Source: Shimia_B sp038527375 (GTDB lineage Bacteria; Pseudomonadota; Alphaproteobacteria; Rhodobacterales; Rhodobacteraceae). Taken from it: a stretch of DNA of 64,000 nt. Both the position numbers and the translations under genes were made by a program. Positions 9,136 through 17,965 of this stretch are shown here, one piece after another. The stretch covers positions 46,834 through 110,833 of the forward strand of contig JBCBFU010000004.1 in assembly GCA_038527375.1 (NCBI GenBank), in the 5' to 3' direction. The notes under the pieces were generated by a model that worked only from the letters and a program-made list of their open reading frames with translations, was not told the DNA's origin and did no database searches. The stretch's first letter is position 1. Every line of letters begins with the position of its first letter.

Positions 9136-9171
9136 TTCCGTACCTTATGGCGAGAGCGGTTGGAGGGGGTA

Positions 9172-9196
9172 TCCGGGCGCGCAAGACGCGCCCGGA
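9172..9196 (-). other. Intercistronic stem-loop between binding-protein and permease genes
   Basis: Perfect inverted repeat TCCGGGCGCG / CGCGCCCGGA, ten base pairs with a five-base loop (CAAGA), lying 20 bases after the binding-protein stop. No T-run follows on the minus strand, so a simple terminator is unlikely. Such hairpins after malE-type genes usually protect the upstream message, or partly terminate, so that binding protein exceeds permease. Confidence 0.7.
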
Positions 9197-9216
9197 CCGT
9201 AACTTGGCAGAGGGGT

Positions 9217-10458
9217 TTAGAGGAAACCCTGCTCTTGCGCGGCGGCGATGTAGGCCGCTTCGACGTCGGCCAGCGCTTGCTCAGCCGACTCTTTGCCTTG
9301 CATGAAGTCAGCCAGTTCGTTGCCCAGCGCCGTGTGCATCAGACCCATGTAGGGCAGCATCGGATAGGGGATCGAACCTGCATTCGCGGCTGCGAACACA
9401 CCCACGGCGGCTTCGGTCGGCTCATAGCCGTCGATCAGCCACACGGCCTGGGTCGGCACGTCGCCGGTCAGGATCGACGGATCGATGGCCTTCTTCATCG
9501 CGAGGAAGGTCGCCTCGGCGTCTGCATCGCTGATGTTTTTGGCCACGGTCCAGCCATCCCACCACAGGGTGGTCGCCGGGGTGTCGCCACCGCCCACGGT
9601 CATCGGACCAGCGATTGCAAAGCCGTCGATTACCTCTTGCGGCACACCTTCTGCGGTGACGAGCGTCGCGGCGCGCGAGCCCCACATGTTCATCAGCGCG
9701 GTGTTGCCGGCGCGGTATTCGGCGTTCGTTGCGTTGGAGTCATGCGTCAGGAAGTCGGGGTTCATGTACTCCGACAGCGCCTTCATCATTTCCAGCGCCT
9801 TCACACCGGCTTCGGTGTTGACGGTCGGGTTGGCCGAACCGGCTTCAAAGTGAGACCCGCCATAGCCCAGGAACATGTTGTTGAATTCCTGTGCGAGGTT
9901 CCAGCCCGCGGCATAGGCGCCACCAACCGGGTTCTCCATAATGCCCTTTTCGCGGATCATCTGGGCGGCTGCCAGCATCTCTTCATAGGTGCTGGGCGGC
10001 TCGACACCGATCTCTTCCAGAACGTCCGAACGGTACACAAGGTGCTGCGCGTTCGCCATGAACGCCACGGCCATGATCTGACCGTTGATCGTGATCAGCT
10101 GGTTGGGTGCGATGCCTTCGCCATGTGCGGCCACCAGATCGTCAAGGGGGCGGATGACGTCTTCGTTCATCAGCGCCACGATGGACGAGTTCGCGATGAT
10201 CGCCGAGGTGTATTCAGCCGGGTTGCCCGACATGCCTGCGACGTTGATCTGCTGGTGATCGGCCGTCAGGTTGGTCGACACTTCGGCGCCTGCATCCGCG
10301 CACGCCATGGCGCCAGCGCCAACCGTTTGGATGGCCGGGAATTCGTTGCCCACGATGCTGATGCGACCGTCGGTCGGGCAGCCCGCGTGGCCCGCCGCCA
10401 TGGCGGTCGAACCCAGAAGCGCAACGGCCCCTGCAAATGAGATGGTTTTCAGAAACAT
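9217..10458 (-). CDS. ABC transporter extracellular solute-binding protein (family 1)
   Basis: The 413-residue periplasmic protein begins MFLKTISFAGAVALLGSTAM with a Sec signal peptide probably cleaved near AMA-AGHAG (about residue 21). The mature part has the mixed alpha/beta pattern of sugar-binding proteins, with tryptophans in the LWWDGW segment (about 290-300) that could stack on a sugar ring. ATG 10458 is supported by AGGGAG eight bases upstream; longer frames to 10635 lack a signal peptide start. Ligand unknown; the GMC partner suggests a polyol, sugar or glycoside. Hairpins lie on both sides of the gene (10485-10511 and 9172-9196). Confidence 0.9.
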   Translation of the reverse strand: MFLKTISFAGAVALLGSTAMAAGHAGCPTDGRISIVGNEFPAIQTVGAGAMACADAGAEVSTNLTADHQQINVAGMSGNPAEYTSAIIANSSIVALMNEDVIRPLDDLVAAHGEGIAPNQLITINGQIMAVAFMANAQHLVYRSDVLEEIGVEPPSTYEEMLAAAQMIREKGIMENPVGGAYAAGWNLAQEFNNMFLGYGGSHFEAGSANPTVNTEAGVKALEMMKALSEYMNPDFLTHDSNATNAEYRAGNTALMNMWGSRAATLVTAEGVPQEVIDGFAIAGPMTVGGGDTPATTLWWDGWTVAKNISDADAEATFLAMKKAIDPSILTGDVPTQAVWLIDGYEPTEAAVGVFAAANAGSIPYPMLPYMGLMHTALGNELADFMQGKESAEQALADVEAAYIAAAQEQGFL

Positions 10459-10484
10459 TTTACTCTCCCTGTTTCCTGTAGTCT

Positions 10485-10511
10485 GGGATGTGTCTTGCAA
10501 GGCCACATCCC
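10485..10511 (-). other. Intercistronic stem-loop before the binding-protein gene
   Basis: Perfect inverted repeat GGGATGTG / CACATCCC with an eleven-base loop that itself contains CTTGCAAG. It lies between the ATPase stop (10562) and the ATG of the binding protein (10458), 27 bases upstream of that ATG. It could be an RNA-processing or stability element giving the binding protein an independent message level. Confidence 0.55.
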
Positions 10512-10561
10512 GGCGAAAAGACTGTCGACCCACGGATGACCCCGCAGGCGCGACGACGGGG

Positions 10562-11611
10562 TTAGCCCCCGATCCGGCCTCCGTCCTCGGTGTCGAAGAG
10601 GTGGCAGATGCTGGCTGGGACCGCGATCGACACATCGCTGCCGATCTCGGTGCGGTAGTCTTTGGGCGCTTTGACCGAAATCAGGGCCTCACCGATGCGG
10701 ATCGACACCATCGTCGCGTCGCCCAACAATTCCATCGAATAGACCTTGGCGTTGATTTGCCCGCCGGACGGCACAACCTGCGCGTCCTCGGCCCGGAATC
10801 CAAGCGTCGTGGCCCCATCGCGAGCCGACAGGCCCGGAATCTCGATCCCCGGTGCCTTGAACGTGCCGCCGGCCATCTGACCCTCAACAAGGTTCATGGC
10901 GGGCGACCCGATAAAGCTAGCCACGAACGTGTTGGCGGGATTGTCATAGATGTCCGTGGGCGTGCCGACCTGTTGCACGATGCCCTTGTTCATCACGACC
11001 ACGCGGTCGGCGAGCGTCATCGCCTCAATCTGGTCGTGGGTCACGTAAATCGTGGTGACCTGAAGCTCGTGGCTCAGGTTCTTGATTTGCGCCCGCGTCG
11101 ACACCCGCAGCTTGGCGTCGAGGTTCGACAGCGGCTCGTCCATCAGGAACACGTTGGGCTCCCGCACGATGGCGCGGGCAAGGGCCACACGCTGCCGCTG
11201 GCCACCAGACAGAGCCGCAGGCTTGCGGTGCAGGAACGGCTCAAGCTCGACCATGGCGGCGGCCTTCATCACCCGATCATCGTGCTCTGCGGCAGGCACC
11301 TTGCGCACCTTCAGGGGGAACTTGATGTTGTCGTAGACATTCATGTTCGGGTAGAGCCCGTAGCTCTGGAACACCATCGAGATGTCGCGATCCTTGGGCT
11401 CCAGATCATTGACGCGCTTGCCGTCGATGAGGATGTCTCCATCCGTGGGGTCTTCGAGCCCCGCAATCATCCGCATCGTCGTAGTCTTCCCGCATCCCGA
11501 CGGGCCAAGCAGGACCAGGAACTCCCGGTCTTCGATGGTCATGTCGAAATTGTCGACACCCACGAAGGACCCCCATCTCTTTGAGATGTTCTTAAGCTGG
11601 ATTTCGGCCAT
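10562..11611 (-). CDS. Sugar ABC transporter ATP-binding protein (MalK/UgpC type)
   Basis: The 349-residue cytoplasmic ATPase has Walker A GPSGCGKTTTMRM (about 37-49), the LSGGQRQRVALARAI signature (about 135-149), Walker B ending FLMDEPLSNLD, and a C-terminal TOBE/OB regulatory region from about residue 240. ATG 11611 gives the canonical MAEIQLKNISKRWG start; an upstream in-frame ATG at 11662 would fall within the operator. It is the first gene of the minus-strand operon, so the ATPase is read before the binding protein and permeases. Confidence 0.92.
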   Translation of the reverse strand: MAEIQLKNISKRWGSFVGVDNFDMTIEDREFLVLLGPSGCGKTTTMRMIAGLEDPTDGDILIDGKRVNDLEPKDRDISMVFQSYGLYPNMNVYDNIKFPLKVRKVPAAEHDDRVMKAAAMVELEPFLHRKPAALSGGQRQRVALARAIVREPNVFLMDEPLSNLDAKLRVSTRAQIKNLSHELQVTTIYVTHDQIEAMTLADRVVVMNKGIVQQVGTPTDIYDNPANTFVASFIGSPAMNLVEGQMAGGTFKAPGIEIPGLSARDGATTLGFRAEDAQVVPSGGQINAKVYSMELLGDATMVSIRIGEALISVKAPKDYRTEIGSDVSIAVPASICHLFDTEDGGRIGG

Positions 11612-11655
11612 TCGTCCCCCCGAAATAGCAGACCTGTCGTCTGCGGCGCGCCACG

Positions 11656-11673
11656 TTTGCACACGATTGCAAA
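11656..11673. promoter_or_regulatory. LacI-type operator candidate in divergent promoter region
   Basis: The 18-base sequence TTTGCACACGATTGCAAA has 6-base inverted arms and a central CG, the hallmark of LacI-family operators. It lies 45 bases from the ATPase start and 87 from the plus-strand SnoaL gene. It follows a possible minus-strand -10 (AGGCTA on the plus strand, 11675-11680) and overlaps a possible plus-strand -35 (TTGCAC, 11657-11662). Binding by the LacI protein at 4180-5157 is inferred from operon membership. Confidence 0.6.
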
Positions 11674-11674
11674 A

Positions 11675-11704
11675 AGGCTAGACTTTGCCCACCCCGTTTG
11701 CCAA
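11675..11704 (-). promoter_or_regulatory. Possible sigma70 promoter of the ABC/GMC/LacI operon
   Basis: Reading the minus strand, TTGGCA (11704-11699) and TAGCCT (11680-11675) are 18 bases apart, and the LacI-type palindrome begins two bases downstream, a normal position for repression. The -10 match is weak, so this is only a candidate. Confidence 0.3.
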
Positions 11705-11759
11705 CCCTTTTTCTGACACGCCGCCAGCAGGTAGCGTCAAAAATCGAAAAGGCCAAAAA

Positions 11760-12728
11760 ATGTCGGATTTTCGGGCAGATATACGGGATGCCCTCTCAAA
11801 CCTGTTGTCGAACCCTAGCGCAGCAACCCAGCATTTGACCCCGGACACGGTCTGGGACGTGGCGTGGCCCGTGAATCGCCTCGTGGGGCCGGACGCGGTT
11901 GAGGCGGGGTATCTTGCCCCCCTACGCGCGGCACTTGCGCATGTGTATCGCAGGGACGTTCTGTTCCTTGGCGGTGACAACATCCGGGAACAGGGCGGGC
12001 AGTGGTGTGCTTGCGTGACGCATTACGTCGGCAACTTCCACGCGCCGCTCTTCGGGTTGCAGCCATCGGGGTCGATGACGTGGCTTCGATCGGGCGAATT
12101 CTATCGGATCGAAGGCGGCAAGATCGCCGAGGCCAAGATCATCTTCGACCTCGTCTCGGTGATGCAGCAGATGGGCCGCCAGCCAATCGACCAGACTGGA
12201 CCAGAGATCACCTTTCCCGCGCCCGCAACACAGGACGGGCTGTGCCCCACCGGCGGCGACAGCGCGCGCAGCATCGACATCGTGAACCGGATGCTCGGCG
12301 ACCTGCATGTCTTTGATCCCGAGACGATGGAATCCAAAGGTCAGACAGGCTCGGACGGCGTCTGGGCCGATGACATGATGTGGTACGGACCCACCGGGAT
12401 CGGGTCGAACTACCGATGGGACGGGTTCGTTCAGGACCACCGGCAGCCATTCCTGCACGCGTTTCCCGATCGCAAGGGCGGCAATCACTACTGCCGCTTT
12501 GGGGATGCGAATTACGCCGCGATCTCGGGCTGGCCCTCGATGACGATGACGTTCCAGGGCGACTACCTCGGCCAAAAGGCTGACGGGCGTCCCCTGACGC
12601 TGCGCGTGATGGATTTCTACCGCTGCGACGAACGCCAGATCAAAGAGAACTGGGTGTGCCTCGACTACGGGGACCTGTTCCACCAGATGGGGCGGGACCT
12701 GATCGCCGAGGCAAACGCGATGGCATAA
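11760..12728 (+). CDS. Double-domain SnoaL-like (NTF2-fold) protein
   Basis: This 322-residue protein has two SnoaL-like halves (about 5-150 and 165-315). The second half carries RWDGFVQDHRQPF and RVMDFYRCDERQIKENW, clearly related to segments of the 174-aa protein at 5157-5681. ATG 11760 (MSDFRADIRD) is preferred over an in-frame start at 11685, which falls in the promoter zone; the ribosome site (AAAAGG) is weak. It is divergent from the ABC/GMC operon and shares its control region, so co-regulation by the LacI protein is likely. No known reaction can be assigned. No signal peptide. Confidence 0.65.
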   Translation: MSDFRADIRDALSNLLSNPSAATQHLTPDTVWDVAWPVNRLVGPDAVEAGYLAPLRAALAHVYRRDVLFLGGDNIREQGGQWCACVTHYVGNFHAPLFGLQPSGSMTWLRSGEFYRIEGGKIAEAKIIFDLVSVMQQMGRQPIDQTGPEITFPAPATQDGLCPTGGDSARSIDIVNRMLGDLHVFDPETMESKGQTGSDGVWADDMMWYGPTGIGSNYRWDGFVQDHRQPFLHAFPDRKGGNHYCRFGDANYAAISGWPSMTMTFQGDYLGQKADGRPLTLRVMDFYRCDERQIKENWVCLDYGDLFHQMGRDLIAEANAMA

Positions 12729-12743
12729 CGCGAGCGGCGCATC

Positions 12744-13799
<1,056 letters not shown>

Positions 13800-13802
13800 G
13801 TT

Positions 13803-14603
13803 CTATTCCCTTATCTGTGTTGCTGTGTCGGGAAACCGCCACTGGGCGGCTTCCTCGGAAATGGCTTTGGCGGTTGCACGAACACGCGGCGCAAGCTGTT
13901 CAAGCGCCCCAAGGTCCGTGCGTGTCGTTGCAGAGGTGACGGAAAGCGCACCCAACAGGCGCCCCCCGCGCGTCAGGATTGGCACGGCGACGCAGATGAT
14001 TCCCGGCTCGTGCTCTTCGCGGTCAAAGCCGTGCCCGTCTCGGCGTATCTGATCCAGCTCCGATCGCAGCGCCGTCGCATCGGGCAGGGTTGTTGGCGTG
14101 AAGACATGAAAGCTCTGCTGCGCGATCACGCGCTCCAAGGGCTCTGCCTCCAGATGGGCCAGCATGACCTTGCCCACGCCCGTGCAATAGGCTGGCCCCA
14201 CCTTGCCGGCCTGCGAATACATCGGCAGCGGTTCGCGCGCGTTGACCTTGTCCACGTACAGGACCTGCGCGTGATCCAGCTGGGCCAAATGCACCGTCTC
14301 CCCGACATCGGCGCTCAGCGCTTCGATATGGGTCCGCGCTATGGGGGCCAAGGAAGACTGCTGCCACGCGTTGTGGGCCAGCCGCACCAACCGCACACCC
14401 AAGGCGTAGGTGTTCCGGTCGGGATCGAAGTTGAGCATGCCCTCGTGCATCAGGGTCTGAACAAAGCGATAGAGCGTGGCCTTTGGGAAGCGTGACGCGC
14501 CCTGCAATTCGGCAAACCGGACCGGGCGCCCAAAGGACGCAACCTGATCCAGCACCTCCAGCGCCTTGCCGACGGTTCCTGCGTTTTGTGACGCCTCCCC
14601 CAT
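13803..14603 (-). CDS. IclR-family transcriptional regulator
   Basis: The 266-residue protein has an N-terminal winged helix (VGKALEVLDQVASFGRPVRF, then ASRFPKATLYRFVQTL; about residues 11-50) and a C-terminal GAF-like effector domain. ATG 14603 is backed by GGGAGGAG eight bases upstream. It is divergent from the galactoside operon and cotranscribed with its ATPase gene, so it probably controls both; the inducer may be galactose, galactonate or KDGal. A weak inverted repeat at 14724-14740 is a possible binding site. Confidence 0.9.
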   Translation of the reverse strand: MGEASQNAGTVGKALEVLDQVASFGRPVRFAELQGASRFPKATLYRFVQTLMHEGMLNFDPDRNTYALGVRLVRLAHNAWQQSSLAPIARTHIEALSADVGETVHLAQLDHAQVLYVDKVNAREPLPMYSQAGKVGPAYCTGVGKVMLAHLEAEPLERVIAQQSFHVFTPTTLPDATALRSELDQIRRDGHGFDREEHEPGIICVAVPILTRGGRLLGALSVTSATTRTDLGALEQLAPRVRATAKAISEEAAQWRFPDTATQIRE

Positions 14604-14674
14604 GACACTCCTCCCACGGCCGTCTGTTTCTTGGGCACTCTCCTCCCGAGAGGTCCGCATTTTTAAGCCGTCTG

Positions 14675-14705
14675 TTGACAAGCGTAGGCGAGTCGCGGTT
14701 ATCAT
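14675..14705 (+). promoter_or_regulatory. Possible promoter of the galactoside operon
   Basis: A perfect TTGACA (14675-14680) is followed at 18-19 bases by TTATCA/TATCAT (14699-14705), about 84 bases upstream of the binding-protein ATG. The -35 is strong and the -10 moderate. Confidence 0.45.
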
Positions 14706-14723
14706 TTCAATATCTAAAACCGA

Positions 14724-14740
14724 GTTTCACATATTGGAAC
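14724..14740. promoter_or_regulatory. Imperfect palindrome, possible IclR operator
   Basis: GTTTCACATATTGGAAC pairs at five of its eight symmetric positions, with arms resembling the GTTTC...GAAAC symmetry of IclR sites. It lies just downstream of the candidate promoter and 49 bases before the binding-protein ATG. The symmetry is modest. Confidence 0.3.
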
Positions 14741-14788
14741 ACTAACCGGTACGTGAAAATCGCTGAATGGATGCATAGGGAGGATAAC

Positions 14789-16009
14789 ATGCGTTCCATC
14801 TTGACCTCCGCGTTGGCCCTGGCCGTCGCGGCACCTGCGTTTGCAGGCGATCTTGTCATCAACTTTGACGACCTGAACCCGGCACCAAAGGCCGCGTTCG
14901 AAGCCGCAGTCGCGCAGTTCCAGGAAGAAAACCCGGACATCAACGTGATCGTCAACATCAACGACCGCGAAGCGCACAAGACCGCGATCCGCAACTTCCT
15001 GACCGCCGACGCCCCCGACGTGACGTCCTGGTACCCGGGCAACCGTATGGCACCGTTCACGGATGCGGGCCTGTTCCAAGGCGTGGATGATGTGTGGGAC
15101 GAAAACGGCCTGCGCGAGAGCTTTGCCTCGATCGAAGCCACGATGACCCGCGACGGCGTCACCTACGGCGTGCCTTACACCTTCTACCAGTGGGGCATCT
15201 ACTACCGTAAGGACATCTTCGACAAACTGGGTCTCGAAGAATTCGAAACGTGGGACGACATGCTGGCCGGTTGTGCCCAAATGAAAGAAGTGGGCGTGAC
15301 CCCCTTCACCATCGGCACCAAGTTCCTGTGGACCGCGGCAGGCGTGTTTGACTACATCAACCTGCGCACCAACGGCTATGACGTGCACAACGACCTGACC
15401 GGTGGCGAAATCACCTACACCGATCCGCGCATCGTGCAGACCATGGAAAACTGGGCCGAGCTGATCGACGCATGTGGCTTTGTCGACAACCACGCCTCGA
15501 TGTCGTGGCAGGACGCGCTGGCGCCCTTCGCCAACGGTGACGCCGCCATGTACGTGATGGGCAACTTCGCTGTTGCCGGCATGAAAGACTCCGGCCTGAC
15601 CGAAGACCAGATCGACTACATGCAGTTCCCGACCATCAACCCGGACGTGGCCCGCGCAGAAGAAGCACCTGCTGACGCGTTCTTCATCCCGACCAACGCG
15701 AAAAACCCCGAAGACGCCAAGAAATTCCTGGCCTTCGTGGCACGCGCGGATGTGCAAGCAGCCTGGAACGAAGCCATCGGCCAGCTGCCCGCAAACTCCG
15801 AAGCAGCCGTGGGTGACAGCAAGTTCCTGCAAGAAGGTCAGGCAACCCTGTCGACCGCATCGGGTCTGGCGCAGTTCTTCGACCGCGACGCACCTGCAGA
15901 AATGGCGCAAGCCGGCATGCAGGGTTTCCAGGAATTCATGCTCGACCCGTCCAAAATGATGGACGTGCTGACGCGCCTGGATGAAGTCCAAGCCGAAGTT
16001 TACAACTAA
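14789..16009 (+). CDS. Galactoside ABC transporter solute-binding protein
   Basis: The 406-residue family-1 binding protein begins MRSILTSALALAVAAPAFAG with signal peptidase cleavage likely after AFA (residue 18). ATG 14789 follows a strong GGGAGG site; earlier in-frame starts lack a signal sequence. The mature chain has the open/close hinge pattern of MalE-like proteins with many surface aromatics (TWYPGNR, YTFYQWGIYYRKD). It heads an operon with GH36 and GH42 enzymes, so alpha- and/or beta-galactosides (melibiose, raffinose, lactose type) are the likely ligands; this is inference. A strong hairpin follows the gene. Confidence 0.9.
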   Translation: MRSILTSALALAVAAPAFAGDLVINFDDLNPAPKAAFEAAVAQFQEENPDINVIVNINDREAHKTAIRNFLTADAPDVTSWYPGNRMAPFTDAGLFQGVDDVWDENGLRESFASIEATMTRDGVTYGVPYTFYQWGIYYRKDIFDKLGLEEFETWDDMLAGCAQMKEVGVTPFTIGTKFLWTAAGVFDYINLRTNGYDVHNDLTGGEITYTDPRIVQTMENWAELIDACGFVDNHASMSWQDALAPFANGDAAMYVMGNFAVAGMKDSGLTEDQIDYMQFPTINPDVARAEEAPADAFFIPTNAKNPEDAKKFLAFVARADVQAAWNEAIGQLPANSEAAVGDSKFLQEGQATLSTASGLAQFFDRDAPAEMAQAGMQGFQEFMLDPSKMMDVLTRLDEVQAEVYN

Positions 16010-16022
16010 GACCGCAAGGTCC

Positions 16023-16053
16023 GCGGCCTCCGGGTCTTACCCCCGGGGGCCGC
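16023..16053 (+). other. Intercistronic stem-loop after the galactoside-binding-protein gene
   Basis: Arms GCGGCCTCCGGG and CCCGGGGGCCGC pair over twelve positions with one G-U, around a seven-base loop. It starts 13 bases after the stop and is followed by ACCCCATTTCCC, not a T-run. Same position and type as the hairpin at 9172-9196 in the other sugar operon. Confidence 0.7.
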
Positions 16054-16128
16054 ACCCCATTTCCCAAGAAATCCATTCGTTTGTCCCTTTGATCACCCAC
16101 GCGCCGCAGCAACAGGGGGAGGCACCGC

Positions 16129-17115
16129 ATGGCCGCCATCGACACCACACCGATCGCCCAAAAAGGCTGGCTTGCCCGTAACAAGCTGTCTATCGCGCCT
16201 TGGATATTCCTGGCGCCCGCGCTCGCGTTCTTTGCGATCTACGTCGTCATCCCGATCTTCGAGAGCTTGTACCTCAGCCTCTTTGAATGGAACGGGCTCT
16301 ATGATGCGGCGGGCAATTCAACGGCCGTCTATATCGGCTTCGACAACTACGTGAAGCTGTGGGACGACCCGCAATTCTGGACCTCGCTGCGCAACAACGT
16401 GGCGTGGCTCGTGCTCTATATGCTCGCCGTTCCTGTGGGGCTGATGATTGCCCTGTTCCTTAATCAGGAAGTGCCCGGCATGCGGCTTTACAAGTCGCTG
16501 TTCTTCTTCCCCTTCGTGATTTCACAAGTCGTCGTCGGCCTGATCTTTGGCTGGTTCTACAACCCGGACTTCGGCGTCGTGGGGCAGCTCTGGAAATTCA
16601 TGTTCTGCGAAGAGACCGTGAACTTCATCGGCAACAAAACTTTTGAGTGTTCGAGCGCGGCCCCGGACATCCTGTCGTCGCCGGAATGGGCGACCTACGG
16701 CATCATCGCCGCGGGCCTCTGGCCCCAGATCGCCTATTGCATGATCCTATATCTGACGGGTCTCAACAACGTGGCGACCGATCAGATCGAAGCCGCACAG
16801 CTTGACGGTGCCAAGGGCTGGAAGATGCTGTGGTATGTCGTGCTGCCCCAGTTGCGCCCGGCCACCTTTATCGCGGTCGTCGTGACGGTCATCGGGGCGC
16901 TCAGGTCCTTTGACATGATCGCGATCATGACCCAGGGCGGGCCGTTCGGATCGACCAACGTGCTGGCCTATTACATGTTCGAGGTCGCGATCTCGGAATT
17001 TGGCGAACGCTACGGATACGGGTCTGCCGTGGCTGTGGTCCTGTTCGGCATCATGCTGGTCTACATCAGCTACTTCCTGTGGCGCATGTACCAAGACGAA
17101 AAGGGAGGCCGCTGA
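16129..17115 (+). CDS. Sugar ABC transporter permease (MalF type)
   Basis: The 328-residue inner-membrane protein has six predicted spans; the first starts near WIFLAPALAFFAIYVVIP (about 25-42). A periplasmic loop (about 155-190) holds two cysteines, MFCEE and FECSS. The coupling motif EAAQLDGAKGWKMLWYVVLP lies around 222-241. ATG 16129 follows GGGGGAGG. It pairs with the next permease and is separated from it by a single base. Confidence 0.92.
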   Translation: MAAIDTTPIAQKGWLARNKLSIAPWIFLAPALAFFAIYVVIPIFESLYLSLFEWNGLYDAAGNSTAVYIGFDNYVKLWDDPQFWTSLRNNVAWLVLYMLAVPVGLMIALFLNQEVPGMRLYKSLFFFPFVISQVVVGLIFGWFYNPDFGVVGQLWKFMFCEETVNFIGNKTFECSSAAPDILSSPEWATYGIIAAGLWPQIAYCMILYLTGLNNVATDQIEAAQLDGAKGWKMLWYVVLPQLRPATFIAVVVTVIGALRSFDMIAIMTQGGPFGSTNVLAYYMFEVAISEFGERYGYGSAVAVVLFGIMLVYISYFLWRMYQDEKGGR

Positions 17116-17116
17116 G

Positions 17117-17965
17117 ATGTTTCCACGTCCACTCGATCACCGGCAGCCGGGCAAGCGTCTGGCCTATCAAATCTTCCTTCCGATCGCCCTTCTGATCTGG
17201 TTGGTGCCGCTTCTTGCGATTTTCCTGACCTCGATCCGGTCGGGCGGCGACATCAACGCGGGCAATGTCTTTGGTTGGCCGTCCTCCTTCCAAATGTGGG
17301 AGAACTATTCGGCCGTCTTCACCCAATCGCAGGCCGGGCTTTACCTGTGGAACTCGGTCCTGATCACCGTGCCGACGGTGCTTATCTCGGTCACTCTGGC
17401 GTGCCTTGCTGGATACGCTCTCGCGATCTACCGGTTCCGCGTGGCGCTGCCGCTGTTCTTCCTCTTCGTGGCGGGCAACTTCATCCCGTTCCAGATCCTG
17501 ATGGTGCCGGTGCGGGACATGTCCGTGCAAACCGGGCTTTACGACACCATCGCTGGACAATTCCTCTTCCACGCGGCCTTCCAGACCGGGTTCTGCACGC
17601 TTTTCATGCGTAACTTCATCAAGGCGCTCCCGTTCGAGCTGATCGAAAGCGCCCGGGTCGAAGGCGTCAATGAATGGCAGATCTTCTACCGCGTCGTGCT
17701 GCCCCTTGTGCGACCGGCCATCGCGGCGCTGGCCGTGCTGATCTTCACCTTTGTCTGGAATGACTTCTTCTGGGCGAACGTGCTGACCCAAGGCGAACAG
17801 GCCAAGCCGATCACGGCAGGTGTGCGGGCGCTGAACGGTCAATTCGTTAACAACTGGCACCTCGTGTCGGCGGCCTCGCTTCTGGCGGCGGTCCCACCGG
17901 TGGTGATGTTCTTTGTCATGCAGCGGCACTTCATTGCCGGCCTAACCCTGGGTGCCGTGAAATAA
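17117..17965 (+). CDS. Sugar ABC transporter permease (MalG type)
   Basis: The 282-residue permease has six predicted spans and coupling motif ESARVEGVNEWQIFYRVVLP (about 177-196). ATG 17117 (MFPRPLDHRQPGK) follows AGGGAGG, which overlaps the end of the previous gene; a longer in-frame start at 17000 is inside that gene. Its TAA overlaps the alpha-galactosidase ATG as TAATG. Confidence 0.92.
   Translation: MFPRPLDHRQPGKRLAYQIFLPIALLIWLVPLLAIFLTSIRSGGDINAGNVFGWPSSFQMWENYSAVFTQSQAGLYLWNSVLITVPTVLISVTLACLAGYALAIYRFRVALPLFFLFVAGNFIPFQILMVPVRDMSVQTGLYDTIAGQFLFHAAFQTGFCTLFMRNFIKALPFELIESARVEGVNEWQIFYRVVLPLVRPAIAALAVLIFTFVWNDFFWANVLTQGEQAKPITAGVRALNGQFVNNWHLVSAASLLAAVPPVVMFFVMQRHFIAGLTLGAVK

Noticed and set aside
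8695..10440. 581-codon plus-strand open frame
   Set aside because: It lies opposite the MalF-type permease and binding-protein genes, which have clear domains, signal peptide and ribosome sites; the predicted product is Arg/His/Gly-rich shadow sequence.
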